A stretch of 64,000 bases of DNA from Henckelia pumila (lineage: Eukaryota; Streptophyta; Magnoliopsida; Lamiales; Gesneriaceae): the NCBI RefSeq assembly GCF_033568475.1, contig NC_133123.1, forward strand, positions 150,489,753 through 150,553,752, given 5' to 3'. The translations under genes were made by a program, and so were the position numbers. Under the pieces are notes generated by a model. It had not been told where the DNA came from. It did not search any database and worked only from the letters and a program-made list of their open reading frames with translations. Positions 44,065-57,697 of this stretch are shown one piece after another; the first letter of the stretch is position 1, and every line of letters begins with the position of its first letter.

Positions 44065-47000
44065 TTTTTGACACAAATTCTTTGTACCATGCTTAAGCAC
44101 GAAATCTACAGATTTTAGCATAAAGTCTTTAGATTTTGAGCATAAAAAAGTATAAATCCAGTACAAGAATTAAACAATTTAAATATTCAAGTTTGGTGGT
44201 CCTAGGGAGCTATTGCAAAAAATCTTATGGATAAGGAGATAGAGTAAAGTCAAGTTTAGGTTTGGGGATTTATCACCAATTTGCTCTTATATTATTGGAC
44301 GATAAATTCATAATAAGACACAAAAATGAATATGTCTAATTAAACTTTCTTGAATTTGGATTATTTTTATTTAATCATTAATTTTAAGTAAAAAAGTCAT
44401 GGATTCTCTCTATGATGCCATAGCAATAATGACTATTTATTCATTTATTGTACTATATATGCTTCTAGCTAGAGATCAAAATATTTTTAATTGTGTCGGT
44501 GATCATATGTTACCATGTTAATGTATAATTAATAATTTCTTAAAATAGTATATATATTCATGTTTTAATTTTAAAAAAAATAAATCTTATTTGATAACCA
44601 TTATACAATCAATTCACGTGCATATGGTAAAATGCATTTTCTAAACAACACATATTTTGGTAGAAATTTCGGAAGCAAGAGTACATGGATTTTGAATATC
44701 AAAATCAAAGCGATACAGTAGCCTTTGGTTAAGAAAATATAGAGATCTTGAGTTCCATATCTAATTATAACAAAAATATCCTTCTTCAATTAAAAATAAT
44801 ATATATAAAGAACTAAAGAAAGTGTGTGGAAGATAAATGACTGAGAAATTTATAGAATAAAAATTCGTGAAAATCACAATTTAACATGAGATTAAAATAT
44901 CGGATTCCAACAAAAAAATATGGACTTTAAACCTTACTTTTTCTTCTTCTTATTTTTGAAACACAACCCTTACTTTAAAAACATGGAGGTGTAAAAAAGA
45001 CATTTCCATTTCATAACCTAAAAAACATGGTGTGTAAACTTATTTAATAGTTTCTAAATCACAAAAATTCATGATGAGAACATAATTTGATTTATTATCT
45101 ATGTAACGAAAAAATATATTATTTTCTTATTAAAGAGAATAATTAAAATTTTATTTAAAAAATGTTTTTATTTTTATTTTATTTTTTTGAAGAAAAAAAA
45201 ATGTTATTAATATCCCATACGGGCTAGATTCCTTCATCCACTTGCAACTTTTAGACCTCACACAACTGATAGTGGACAACTTGGTTGGGACCCTTCCGGA
45301 CATAGCCTTTTCCTATGTTAGGCCTTCGAATTTAGAACCAATTCAATTTTTAACTAATGTTTCTGTTTTTGAATAATTAACCTTTTCAAATATATCACTA
45401 ATTTCACTTAAATTTTTTGAAAAAAAATCTATCTACATATAAATATATATCAATATAACCGCATGCATAAATCCGTAGAAAAAATAACTCCAAAAACTAA
45501 TTAAATATCCGTCATGTTCGAATTCAACTCGAACAAAGGTTAAGCATCGACTGTGTGCAAAAACATGAACATAAAACAAACTATGATATTTCTTAATTTT
45601 TTGCAAATGTTAAGGTTGAAAAAGTCTACTTGAATATATTTTGAATCCGTTACTGGCGTGTAGGGGCAGCAGCTATTTACCTAGGCTGGGAAAGGGACAA
45701 AGCACACATGTGTTCTGCACGCAAATGTGGTCAATTTTTGTTACAACATGCCAAGAAAAATATATAATTAAATTTCTTAGCCTAACGCCTTAAATTAAAC
45801 AAAGAAATTGAAAAATTAAAAATTAAAAATCAACATCTTTTGAGTTAATGAATCGCAAAATCTTGATGACCTATAAAACTCACTCAACAAGACAGTTTGA
45901 TAAACACATCGGAACTATGTCAATATCACGTTATAATCATATCATCAATACTGTGCGTATGAGAAAAATATTTTTTAATTTTCTTTCTATTCTAAAAATC
46001 ATGCTGTAAAATTCTTATGTTATTACGCTATCCGTGCATCCTAAGTTTGAAAAGTTGTTTAAAAAATAAATAAAGAATTGATAATAAGAATGATAATAAT
46101 GTACAAGTTTGTCCTATCACATTGGGGGATTGTGTTGAAATGGGACATCACAAAAATTAATTCCTATTAGGGCATTAGGTATAACTTATTAGCAAACCAA
46201 ACCTACATCAACTACACAAAATGATAATTGCATTAATTTAATGAAATTCTTATCAACTTTATTCGTCTTCCTTACCATAAACCATACGCTAATGAGTTTA
46301 TTAAAATTGATAAAACTTTTATACACGTTCTCAAACTTTGAAATTCGGGTATATTTATCTGACTTACAAAAGGTTTTATGCTTGATTTTTAAAAATCACG
46401 AGTTTTTATATTCAATTTATTTTACAAAAAAAATGTGTGTTTTTTTAAATAAAATAAAGAAGAGTGCTGATGTAAATTACCGAGAGAGAACCATCCCATT
46501 TCGGTCAAGTCCTAGAGTGTAGAAATTTGTCTCGACACTTTCTTTGGTGGGCTAGATTTGAAGGGGATTTGGTGGGATTTGCAAATACTGTTTTGGTGAA
46601 ATTCTTATAAAATTGATTGGATTTCATTGGATTTGAGTTTATAAAAATAATAAAATTATTTCTAATAATAAATTTATAAAATTTAGTTATAATTTTAAGT
46701 TTTCCTAACATTTTTTTACAAATTATCATTTTCCTAAAATTTATGTTAGTAAATTCCAAAATATATTTTAACTTTTTTCCAAACACCAAAATGAAATTTG
46801 AATTCCATGAATTTAAAATCTAAATCCAATTTCAATTTCAATTTCAATTTCAATTCCAATTCCAACTTCTATTTTTTAGGCATCCAAACGTACTGTTTAA
46901 TTTATATTCTTTTCATCCCAATTATATAGATCATCTTTTTTTTTTATTTGTCTCAAATATAAACTATATTTAATAATATATTTTATATTTTTTTTACTAA

Positions 47001-48540
47001 TATAACCTTATTAATTACACCTTGAAAATTATGCAATTATTTTTTGAATAATTAAATAGGGATAAAATGAGAAGTTTGTATATAATTTATTTTTTTAAAT
47101 GATTTTTTAATCTGAATAAAAAAACCAATACTATATAAATGAAACTGAGGAAATATCAAATTACACATACGAAGTTAATTTGAGATAGCTTTAATTAGAA
47201 AACTAGAATTAATTAATTGACTAATCGCAGTTAATAATCAATAAACGAAAGGACTTCCAAAACAATTAATAAATGGAATGAAACAAAAACTTTGCAAAAC
47301 CGTTCAATTTTTGAAAATAAGAAAAAAATATTTTAAAATTAAGTAGATATTATTTTCTTCTTTTAATAATTGAAGAGATAGTTTCAGGACCAAAAGAAAT
47401 GTATATGAAAGTAACTTTATTAAATTAAACAAAAAAAAAGTATGAATTAGTCACAAGAAATATAATGAAAAATGCATAATTTTCCTTTTTATGACAATGC
47501 ACAATAATTTAAGGACCACCATATTACCAATTTTGGTACTCCATAATTAAAATCAAACAAAAATCACAAAACAAGTGGGTGGGGTGGGGTGGTTTTTTGA
47601 TTGTACCACCCAGGCGCAGGGAAGCCGGGGACAGCGGAGTATCACAAGAAAAAGAAAATAAAAAGTAACCATGGTTAAAAATGCGCCTGACCCTGGTTAG
47701 TGGGGGTGGTGTGCGCACTAAAACCCCCATCGTATTGTTGCCCGTAAATAGCACGACAGGCCCATTTCCCCATGGGAACGGAGTTAACGTCGGAGACAAA
47801 CGCCGTTAAGTTCCTGCCCAATCGGATCTTGGCACCGCCTAACGTTGTTAAAAGCTGACATTATTAAATACTGCCCCCTAAACATGAGAAATTCTTTGGT
47901 GTAATCAGGTAGACCGGATCTTTGAATATTTTCTCTTCTTTCGTATTTGTACACGGAGTCAATTTTATTTGATTACTTCAAGATCATCAAGTGTTTGTCA
48001 TTTTACTAAATTTAGTTACTCTCTTGATAATTTTGGCTATTCTAAACAACATAAATTTGTTTGAGAAATCAAGAAATTAAAGTCCTAACTTCTATTCACA
48101 TGTTTTTCATTTATAAACAAGTGAAAATAGAATGAACGTTTGACCAAAATTCAGGAGTTCGATGCTCCTTACCGACATTCTCTTGGATTAGTATGTGACA
48201 CAGGACTTGTTTAATACCGTTTACCTAGCTAGCATAGTTTGTAGGCTATTACGTTAGTTCAAGAGTTTACACAATGTGTACCGAAAGATAGCGACTGCCG
48301 CACAGGTTATAACGCTGACACGAAAAATTCAATCTTTTAACAAGTTTTTTGTTCTGATTCAAAATTTTTTTTATGAAAATTTAAAATTGATGGATAAATA
48401 GATATATAATAGAAATGTGGATAAATTTTGAGTTGGGTAATGATATTTATTTGTTACGATCAAATCTCGAACTCAATATGTTCGTGGTTGGAATTTAGAA
48501 GTGATTTGTTTTTTGACCACGGTTAAAAATGTTATTACCC
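44065..48540. other. Gene-free spacer before ARF2, with a probable MITE remnant
   Basis: No supportable gene; the short frames at 44601-44789, 46241-46522, 46505-46789 and 47524-47799 show no domains. Around 46550-46900 the ends 'gggatttggtgggattt' and 'ggcatccaaacgtactg', with a (TTCAAT)n run at about 46827-46860, resemble a decayed MITE. The final kilobase is likely ARF2 upstream regulatory DNA. I cannot mark a TATA box or TSS with confidence. Confidence 0.5.
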
Positions 48541-48881
48541 AGTCCACACCGGTTCTGGAGTCCTCTTCTTATCGACAAGCCTTGTTTCTCTCTCCTCACC
48601 AATTAGCTATCAATTCTCCCATACCATTTAGCTTCCCATGCTTGAAGATATAGTTCCGATACTTGCACACGCACGCAGGGATACCCATCATCAAGTTTTT
48701 CTCCCAAGATTTCCTCTCAGTTCTTGTGGAATCCCGTCCCAGTAACACGCGTTTTGTAGTCTGAAGTACCTGTTTATTCGCTCTGCTGAGGGCTGAGCAG
48801 TGTTTATTTTTGTGGGTTTGGCGTGATTCTGTCTGGGAATTGGGGGATGGGAGATCTGAGTTGAGATTTGGGTTTTAAGAA

Positions 48882-51800
48882 ATGGCTGCTTCCGAGGTGT
48901 CGATCAAGGGCTGTAGCGAGTTGAATGATTGTGATTCCAGGTCGGAAATGGGGAGCCTCGGCACCGGAAAAGGTAATTGTGGTGAATTTGTGTTGGTTTT
49001 TTTTGGTTGTTTTGATGGATTCCGTCGGCGCCAATTTCTCTCTTTTGTTGCGGTTTTCTTCAGTGGATGCTGAGATGGCGTTGTACACGGAGCTATGGAA
49101 GGCCTGCGCCGGTCCTTTAGTAACCGTTCCTCGTAAAAACGAGCTTGTTTTCTATTTTCCTCAGGGTCACATAGAACAGGTTTTTTCCCTCTTGTTTATT
49201 TTCTGTTCTGTTTTGTAAAAGTGTGCCGGTTTTCTTTCTCATCTTAGATTGATCTATGTTAATTTACTGTCTTATTTACCTCATTTCTGATTTCGGGCTG
49301 TTTACAATATACGAGCTAGTGGTTTGAGCTGATTTTTTGTTCACGGAATGTATGTTTGAGGAGAATCAAAGGCATTTTGGAGGTTGATTTAAACGGGTTT
49401 GGAAGATTTTGTTCCATGCCTGCTGATATGTGTAGTTTCGTTCTGCGCTCGTAATTTGTGGGGTGTTTTGTTTTGAATAGGTGGAGGCATCGACTAATCA
49501 GAGCGCAGACCAGCAGATGCCGCTGTACGATCTTCCTTCCAAGATCCTTTGCAGAGTGGTTAATGTAGATTTGAAGGTATTTGGAAATTTTTGTGTAGTT
49601 TACCCCTTTTAATGAATTTATTTTGAGCTATGGGTTTTCCGTGTGATTAGGCTGAACCTGATACCGATGAGGTGTATGCTCAGGTTACTTTGATGCCCGA
49701 ACCTGAGGTAGGATAGTTCTTTGTTCGTTGTGTGCTCTTTAGATTTTGAGTTAGAGTTTTTTGAATTAATTCTAAAGAAGGTTGGTGTTGCAGCAAGATG
49801 AGAATGCAGTAAAGAAGGAACCTCTGCCCCCGTCGCCACCGTGTTTTCACGTTCATTCTTTCTGTAAGACCCTTACTGCATCAGATACAAGCACGCATGG
49901 TGGGTTTTCGGTGCTGAGACGGCATGCTGATGAATGTCTTCCCCCACTGGTTAGAAGTAATCAAGCTGAAAGTCGTTGAGACCCTGTTGCCATTTAATGG
50001 TGTTACTGACAGTTTTATTCCTTTTAATAATAGGACATGTCAAGACAACCCCCAACTCAAGAATTGGTGGCCAAAGATTTGCATGGGAATGAGTGGCGAT
50101 TCAGGCATATTTTTCGTGGTAAACTTGAAGTGAATCAATCTTCGTGTTTTTATTACATTTGCTTAAGTTTTGATATGATATCTCAATTGCAGCCTTTGAT
50201 CTGTTTGACCATGTTAGTTATTGAATTCCTCGATATCTTTTATGCTGGTGTATTTTATTTCCTGGATTAAATTTCAGGTTCTGAATTTCAATCTTTTTAG
50301 ATTATCTTCATATAGAACAGGAGGGCAAATTAGTGACAGTGATTGATATTTGAAATATCAAATTTTGTACCAAGATAAATTAATGCATCAGAAACAGATA
50401 CTGTTTTTTAAAAACTTTTTTTGGTTGGTTTGTTTTTTTTTTTTTATGGAGAAACAGCTAAAATAAAGGTGAAAGCAACATAATAGATAGCTGGATTTCT
50501 CATAACCTTATATTGTATCATTGAAGTTTCTCCAAGTATGTCAACTATTTAAGCATTGCATTTCTTTTGTGAGAATGGGATGATGATATTTGTAAGGACT
50601 CTGGCATGCAGGCCAACCTCGGAGACACCTCCTTCAGAGTGGTTGGAGCGTCTTTGTTAGCTCAAAGAGGCTTGTCGCTGGGGATGCTTTTATATTTTTA
50701 AGGTTTGATGCTACTAGCTTACGATGCAGCTTTCCGCATCAATCTTTATCATGCTTGAAATTAGTGTGAAATATTTTCAGAGGGGAGAATGGAGAGTTGC
50801 GGGTTGGAGTTAGGCGTGCCATGAGACAACAGGGAGTTGCTCCGTCGTCGGTCATATCAAGCCATAGTATGCATCTTGGTGTTTTGGCAACAGCCTGGCA
50901 TGCAGTTCAGACCAAGAGCTTGTTCATTGTATATTACAAGCCCAGGTATGTGATTTGACCTCACCCCTTGTCTTTGTGCTGTTTTCCCAAAAAATTACTT
51001 CTGAGAGTACAATCAGCGACTTATGTGTTGGCAATGATCACATCAACTTTGTTATGGGAATGCATACCAATCTGCTGCTGTCAAAGTGACATTTGAGATG
51101 TCCAAAATTCTTGGATTAAAAACCTTAACTTACCGAGTGAATAGTTAAATACAGTGGGCTGTTAAAAGATAGTGGCTGGTGGTTGCATATTTTCAACTCT
51201 TCGGAGCTCTAATTGTTGTCCATGTGTTTACTATACATATCACAGGACCAGCCCAGCTGAGTTTATCGTACCTTTCGATCAGTATATGGAGTCTGTTAAA
51301 AACAATTACTCTATAGGGATGAGATTCAAAATGAGGTTTGAAGGTGAAGAAGCTCCAGAGCAGAGGTAGGCAGTATTCTTAGCATTTTCTTTTCTGAACA
51401 AGTACTCTTAGCATTTTGAATGATGATATGCGATATTTATTATGAATGCAGTGGGCATAGTTTATGCATTTTTACCAATATTAATTTTGTAGGTTTACTG
51501 GAACTATCGTTGGTATTGAAGATGCAGATTCCAGAAGGTGGGCTGAATCAAAATGGAGATGTCTAAAGGTAAGAAATATCGAAAGTTTGTGCTCAATCCC
51601 CTGTTTTTCCAAAATCCCTTCATTATCTCAGTTTGACATTTCATCTCTCAATTGTGCTGAAGGTGCGGTGGGATGAAATTTCAACAATTTCTCGACCAGA
51701 TAGAGTTTCACCGTGGAAAATAGAACCTGCTCTTTCTCCTCCTGCATTGAATCCACTTCCAGTGCCCAGGCAAAAAAGGCCTCGTGCAACTGCTTTACCC

Positions 51801-53432
51801 TCATCCCCCGACTCTTCTGTTCTTACTAGGGAAGGTGTGCTGCTTATATTAGTCTGCTAGATGATATGCTATTTGCTATTTTTTCCACATCGTACTGGAC
51901 TACTGGGGATTGAAATTTGTTTCAATTATAATTTTTCTGTAATGTAGGTCCACCCAAGATGACTGTAGTAGACCCTTCACCTGCTGGTGGGTTTTCAAGG
52001 GTCTTGCAAGGTCAAGAATTATCGACCTTGAGAGGCAATAATGAATCAGATTCTTCTGAAAAGCCATTACTACCATGGAATCCCTCATTGGATGATGGGA
52101 AGATTGATGCCTCTTCTTCAGGAAGATGTGGGCCAGAAAAGTGGTTACCTTTGGGAAGGCCCGAGTCCTCATTCACTGATCTTCTGTCAGGTTTTGGGTT
52201 ACAGGTTAATTCACCACGTGATTTCTGTTTGCCTCCTGGTGATCAAATGACTACAAAGCGAGTAGCACAAGTGCGTGAAGATAAATTTAGCTTAATTGGG
52301 AACACATGGTCTACAGTGCCTTCTGGTTTCTCACTTAATCTGATGGATTCAAGCTTAAAGACCCATGGACAAGGTGCTGATTCTTCTTTTCGGACACATG
52401 GGGATGTTAGATACGGAACTTTTAGAGATTTTTCAATAATTAATGATTCCAAAAGTGACAATCACCAAGCAAACTGGTTGATGCCTCCACCTGTTTCACC
52501 ATTCCTCCAAATGTCGTCCCAATCAAGAGAGCTGGTTCCAAAGTCTTTATTCACAAAACAGCATGATGCCATGAAACTAAATGAAGGGAGCTGTAAGCTT
52601 TTTGGTATTTCTCTCATAAGTGACTCTGCACCGTTGGATACAGCAATGCCACACGCTGTGATGATGGAACCATCGGGTCATATGCAGAATGTTAAGCGTG
52701 TTAATCAAACCCCTGCAATTGAATCTGATCAGTCGTCTTCTGATCAAGTTAAGGGAACAAAACTGGTGGATCCATTTGCCACTAGTGAGCAAGAGAAGCA
52801 ATTCAAAACCTTCAATATTTTATCTAGAGACAGAGAAAGCAAAGGGCATGCTGGTTCGACAAGGAGTTGCACCAAGGTTTGTATCTTAACCACTTCCTTT
52901 CTTTCGTTAAATCTCTCACTTTTTAATGAAATTTTTTTCCTGAATTTAGGTTCACAAGCAAGGGACTGCCCTCGGTAGATCTGTGGAACTTGCCAAGTTC
53001 AGTAACTATAGCGAACTGATTAGTGAATTGGATACTTTGTTTGATTTCAATGGTGAACTCAAGTCTCGGACCAGTGATTGGCTCGTTGTGTATACTGATG
53101 ACGAGGATGATATGATGCTCGTTGGAGATGATCCCTGGGAGTAAGATTTCCTATGGAATTCACGTGTTTAAGTTGAAGTTTTGAACACACCTTGCTTACC
53201 TATATTCCATTTTATTGCTGGCTCTTTACTATTTGTTTCTGCTGTTGAAAACAGAGAATTCTGTGGGATGGTTCGCAAAATATTAATTGTTACAAAGGAG
53301 GAGGTCCAACGTATGAATCCAGGCACGTTGATTTCGAAAGGAGAAGAAACCTCCTCTGTCGCAGAAGGAACAGATGCCAAAGAAATGAAGAACATACCCA
53401 CAACTTCATCATCAAACCTTGGAGATTGCTAG
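48882..53432 (+). CDS. ARF2: Auxin response factor, ARF2-like repressor (14 coding exons)
   Basis: Exons read from the sequence: 48882-48972, 49064-49179, 49481-49576, 49651-49707, 49794-49949, 50034-50118, 50612-50702, 50781-50945, 51246-51365, 51493-51568, 51663-51834, 51948-52876, 52950-53140, 53255-53432. All introns are GT-AG and all phases agree, giving about 840 residues. Dimerisation/B3 region: [18 protein letters not shown], then the B3 DNA-binding domain at about 141-245 ([38 protein letters not shown]). Auxin_resp domain at about 267-350. A long middle region of the Ser/Pro/Leu repressor type holds KLFGI near residue 624. The C-terminal PB1 domain (about 719-810) has the acidic [14 protein letters not shown] motif. 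Wording throughout matches ARF2 rather than ARF1. It binds auxin-response elements in the nucleus and represses targets. Confidence 0.95.
51998..52018 (+). promoter_or_regulatory. tasiR-ARF target site in ARF2 mRNA
   Basis: 21-nt site in exon 12 containing GTCTTGCAAGGTCAAGAA, encoding the conserved RVLQGQE peptide. TAS3-derived tasiR-ARF small RNAs are known to guide cleavage of ARF2, ARF3 and ARF4 mRNAs at this motif. The match looks near perfect by eye. This implies post-transcriptional control through miR390-TAS3. Confidence 0.9.
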
Positions 53433-54212
53433 GTGTTCACCTCTATCTTGGTACACATCTACTCTAAACTGTCGTAATTTGAGATGAAATGAGAATCTGA
53501 AGGGTTTTTCACGAGGGAGAGGGGGTGACACTGGGACATGTTTCTTATGCATGAAATCATGTTGATCGATTTAACTTTCACTTCCATCAGTTCTTATACC
53601 AGCTTCTAACCTATACCTTTACAACCTCACAGATATATAAAGAAGAGAAGAATATTTCATCTAACCCATTACAGTTTTGGGGGACATCGAATGGTGGAGA
53701 AAGAAACGTTTACGCGAAGAAATTTCGACCCAATGTCTAGCCTTTTTATACAATTTTGGTGCCAACATATGGCGCTTTATGTTTGATATACCTAGTATAC
53801 AACGCCATAATAGTATTATTACTTTCGCATCCATTTGGCTTGTAAATATGTATTTGCCAATTCCCCAGCAGATATCTTCAATCCATGTAATTAAAGAAGT
53901 GATACGGAGAGTCCAGTGTATGTCTTGGTATTTCCTCTTGCAAGTATTATTAATGATATGATACTTGTAGCATCCTCTGTTTTCAATTTTTTTCTAATAC
54001 TTGTATCTCAAAGGCTTATATAAACAAGTAACATTATCTTCAATGTTTTACATTTTATATCTCAAAAGGCTTATTAAAACTGTATTATTTAGAAAATTCT
54101 ACATTCAAAAATAACATTTCCTGCCAAAGTAAAGGTCGAATGCAAACAATCATCAAGCTCTATTAGCAAGGAACAGAGACTGAGTTTTCCTGCCATTATC
54201 TGTTGGATGGTG
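53433..54212. other. Intergenic region between convergent ARF2 and F-box genes
   Basis: Contains the 3' UTRs of both genes. The 94-codon frame at 53677-53961 has no recognisable domain. Poly(A) sites are not assigned. Confidence 0.5.
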
Positions 54213-55451
54213 CTATTCTAGGAGTGTTACTCTCGATCTTTTACGTAAAATTTTCCTTGCTCTGTGGCTCCCTCCTGAAGATCGTAAAATTTTCCTTACT
54301 CTGTGGCTCCCTCCTTTCACAACATCATTCAATGACCAAAAACACGGAACATACGGCACAGAAAGATACTGACAACTGCGGCCATGGATTATTTGCTCCT
54401 TTTCCCCATCGCCAACAAATATAGACGAATATTCCATGTCTTCCTGATTCACAGCAAACAGATCCGAAGAAACCTTGTATACGAAACCAGGAAACCACAT
54501 TAAACTCCTCCGCGGAAACGGGTTACACAGAAGAATGTAATTAGTCCAAGATTCCACGACCCCGTAATCCTTCATTATCCACACACGAAAATAACAATCC
54601 CCAAGCCCAACCGCAACCGCACATAAATGATCATTCAATATGCCTATAGACAACCTCCGCAGAAGGTTATTATTCTCCAAGCTCCGCAAAGACGGTGGAA
54701 GTTGGATTCTCCGGCATCTTTCTTCTTCAATATTGAATGCATAGATAACACGAGATAATCCAGGGGAGGAGTTTTCGATGCCCGACCAATGAAGCACTCC
54801 ATTCAAGAAACTTGAATACATGCTAATTGACCGAGGAATGCACGAATCCTCAAACTCCCTCCATCCACTATCAACCCCGATTGTGAAGACTTGTCCTTTT
54901 ACTAGCATTCTTGATCCATCCGAATCAGGTACTTCATTGGACAAGAATCTGACGACCTTGAACTCGTTTCTATGCGAGCTGCAACCGAATCCTATGGACA
55001 TCATTGGTCTACAGACATGTTCAGATCCTCCTGTTTCCGGAATCTCTATATATTCACACGTTAACGGGTTGTATACGTAGACCGTCGTCGCGAATTTACC
55101 GACATACCATGGGGTGTGTACGTGGAAGCAGCACAGACCATTGCACGAGCCAACCATTCGTAGTATCTTGTGTTGTTCTTTTGTGGGAAGGTGTCGTAGG
55201 ATGTTGAAGGATGTTTCAACTTTTTCCCTTGCAGTTTCATGAAGTAAGAGACGCTCGCATCCGAAATATAAACTGCATTTAAAGGGCTCCGCGGAAGTAT
55301 AGGCTTGCGCGAAACTTGACTCGGAGATGAGACGATGCCAGGATTTGCAAACAAGCTTGCATGTGAAGACTGATTTCAGGGGGAGTTTTACCAGAATTTT
55401 GATCAATATTGAGTCGTGAAGATCCCTTGAATTGTTGTTGGGAACATCCAT
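54213..55451 (-). CDS. F-box protein with F-box-associated (FBA-type) repeat domain
   Basis: Intronless, 412 codons. F-box at about residues 10-50 (LHDSILIKILVKLPLKSVFTCKLVCKSWHRLI), which would bind SKP1 in an SCF ubiquitin ligase. The rest has the plant F-box-associated pattern: GSCNGLCCF, VYNPLTCEYIEIP, IGFGCSSHRNEFKVVRF, FLNGVLHWSG, YAFNIEEERCRRIQLPPS. The substrate is unknown. The last 35 or so residues are odd: a 39-bp direct duplication (54244-54282 and 54283-54321) repeats GGSHRVRKILRSS as GGSHRARKILRKR, making a basic tail. It is convergent with ARF2. Plus-strand frames within it are shadows. Confidence 0.9.
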   Translation of the reverse strand: MDVPNNNSRDLHDSILIKILVKLPLKSVFTCKLVCKSWHRLISESSFAQAYTSAEPFKCSLYFGCERLLLHETAREKVETSFNILRHLPTKEQHKILRMVGSCNGLCCFHVHTPWYVGKFATTVYVYNPLTCEYIEIPETGGSEHVCRPMMSIGFGCSSHRNEFKVVRFLSNEVPDSDGSRMLVKGQVFTIGVDSGWREFEDSCIPRSISMYSSFLNGVLHWSGIENSSPGLSRVIYAFNIEEERCRRIQLPPSLRSLENNNLLRRLSIGILNDHLCAVAVGLGDCYFRVWIMKDYGVVESWTNYILLCNPFPRRSLMWFPGFVYKVSSDLFAVNQEDMEYSSIFVGDGEKEQIIHGRSCQYLSVPYVPCFWSLNDVVKGGSHRVRKILRSSGGSHRARKILRKRSRVTLLE

Positions 55452-56071
55452 CGAAGAAGATGTTTATGAATTAACAATCGACGGCTTGTGGGGGTTCAAG
55501 ATTTTATCTAGGTTTGATATAAAAACTATCACAAAATTTTTTTAGGAGAATTAATGACTTTTGTGGATTTTAAAACGATATTGATACTCAATAGAAATCT
55601 AGTCGTATTCAAAATAGACTTTTTAGAGTTTTAAAAGTCAATTGATATTCAAACTTGATTTTTAAATATAAATATATAAATATATATATATATATTTATA
55701 TATATATATATATATCACAAAATTAGACTTCTCAATTCGAGCAGCTGTTATTTTGATGGATTAGAAAAACCCAGCCCAATCCAACTCATCATGAGCTAGG
55801 GTTTAGACGGACCAATTCGTCAAAAAATAAAAAAAGTATGTGACAAAAAAAAGCAGACACAGACTATTATAAATGATATATACATAATTAAAAATTCATC
55901 AACCATACATAAATCATTAAGTAATATACATTTTCAAAATTAATCGATTCATACATAAATTATTGTAAATCATATAATTTTTTTTAAAGCTTATCGATAA
56001 TATACAAAACATTTCAAATAAGAAATAGTAACATACATAAATTATTAGAAACCTTAATTATAATATAGTTT

Positions 56072-56112
<41 letters not shown>

Positions 56113-57063
56113 AAAAAAGTCATCTAAAATAGAAGTAAAAAAAATTTTTCGCCCAAAAGACATTTCTAAAAATCGAAAATATATCATAAAATTTAAAAAT
56201 ACAAATAATATGTCATTCAATTCAAAATTATAGATAAATATAATATTGAATATTTTAAAGATAAGATAATATTATAAGTGATAAACTATTTGATGTAAAC
56301 ATTTTAAAATTGTAGATAAAAATACGATTTAATTTAAACAAAATTTAAAATATATTTTATCGTTGTAATGCCCTAAAAATATTTAATTTGATAATTTACG
56401 AAAGTTTAGATTTAAATTCCGAGTTTCATAAATATAAAAACTGAATTGAAATTTTAGAGTTTAGCCAGTAACCAAACATGTTAGCCCGTTTCGGCCCACC
56501 TACAAATAAGCCACCAAAACACAACCTTACCCGTCTTTTTCAATGACGGGGTGGGTTGGCCCCAAAGGCCAAACTCGAATTGATAGATCCAGACAAAACC
56601 TAGCTATATGTTATAAACTTCGATGGTCCTATATCGTTAAGATTTTATCGATTTGGATAACTAACGAGCTGATTTATTTTATAAATCTAGTTGGTATCTT
56701 CAAATAGTAGTAGATTTTTCCCATAATACCGATTTCATTTTTTCCATGTGTTGTGTTGGGGTTAAGTTATCATACTATTTAATATTAGTCCATGTTTCTA
56801 TCTTGACCAAATTTTAATCGAGTGTATTCAATTCAAAAGTCTAATGAATTTTTGTGACTTTTTTAAATGATAGTGTTTTGTAAATTTTATAGATTTTTGT
56901 TGACTTTCATAAAATCTCACAAATTTTAGATTTCTATGTCACTCTCACATATTTGCAAATAGATTTTTATGGACTATGACCAGCTTTTGGCAAGATTTTT
57001 AGACATTTGCAAATTTTTCATGGAATTATATGAATTTTGTATCTTTAATTATACCTTATTTTG

Positions 57064-57112
<49 letters not shown>

Positions 57113-57697
57113 CCTCTCTAGGCTCACGAAATGTATGAGTTAAAACTTAAAAGTGATAAATTTCATTTGATGATTGTTCTATTTATAGGAGAATTCTAAG
57201 CATCATGCCCTATACTACAAGAACACATCTCAAACATGGGTTGACCAAAATAGGAGGTGGAGTGAAGGTCAAGTAACCCAATAAAATATACTTATATTCA
57301 TAAAGATTATTTTATTACTTTATGTAAAAATATATTATAATATATTTAAGTATACAATATTCATTATATATATTATTTAATCATTTACCTTGAATATAGG
57401 ATATTTAATCAGCACTTTATCGTTGTCACATCAGTACCACATCAGAAAATGACTAAAATTATCAAAAAAAAATAAAGATAGTGGACTGAACCTTAAATAT
57501 GAAAATACAGAGGACCGAAATCGCAAAGTGACAAACATATCAGATCAAAAAAGCAATTTTCCCAAAATTATATTATTAACCATCCTAACCTTCTTTTTCT
57601 TATTTTTTTTTTCCAAATGAAGATTTTTTTATATATATTTTTATTTTATGATTTCAGCTTTCAAATAGAAAATCCACGTCGTCAAGAAGTTTATAAG
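55452..57697. other. Gene-free AT-rich spacer
   Basis: No supportable gene. (TA)n tracts lie at about 55674-55715, 56069-56109 and 57067-57110. An inverted copy of the AT-rich repeat family of 21340-22960 sits at about 56140-56370. A patch at 56470-56570 ('gtttcggcccacc', 'gacggggtgggttggcccc') resembles GC-rich hAT-MITE interior sequence like that at 19752-20083, but its ends are not clear. Confidence 0.5.

Noticed and set aside
49618..49839. Minus-strand ORFs across the ARF2 exons (also 51900-52172, 52243-52461, 53168-53401)
   Set aside because: They are antisense shadows of well-supported exons and introns.
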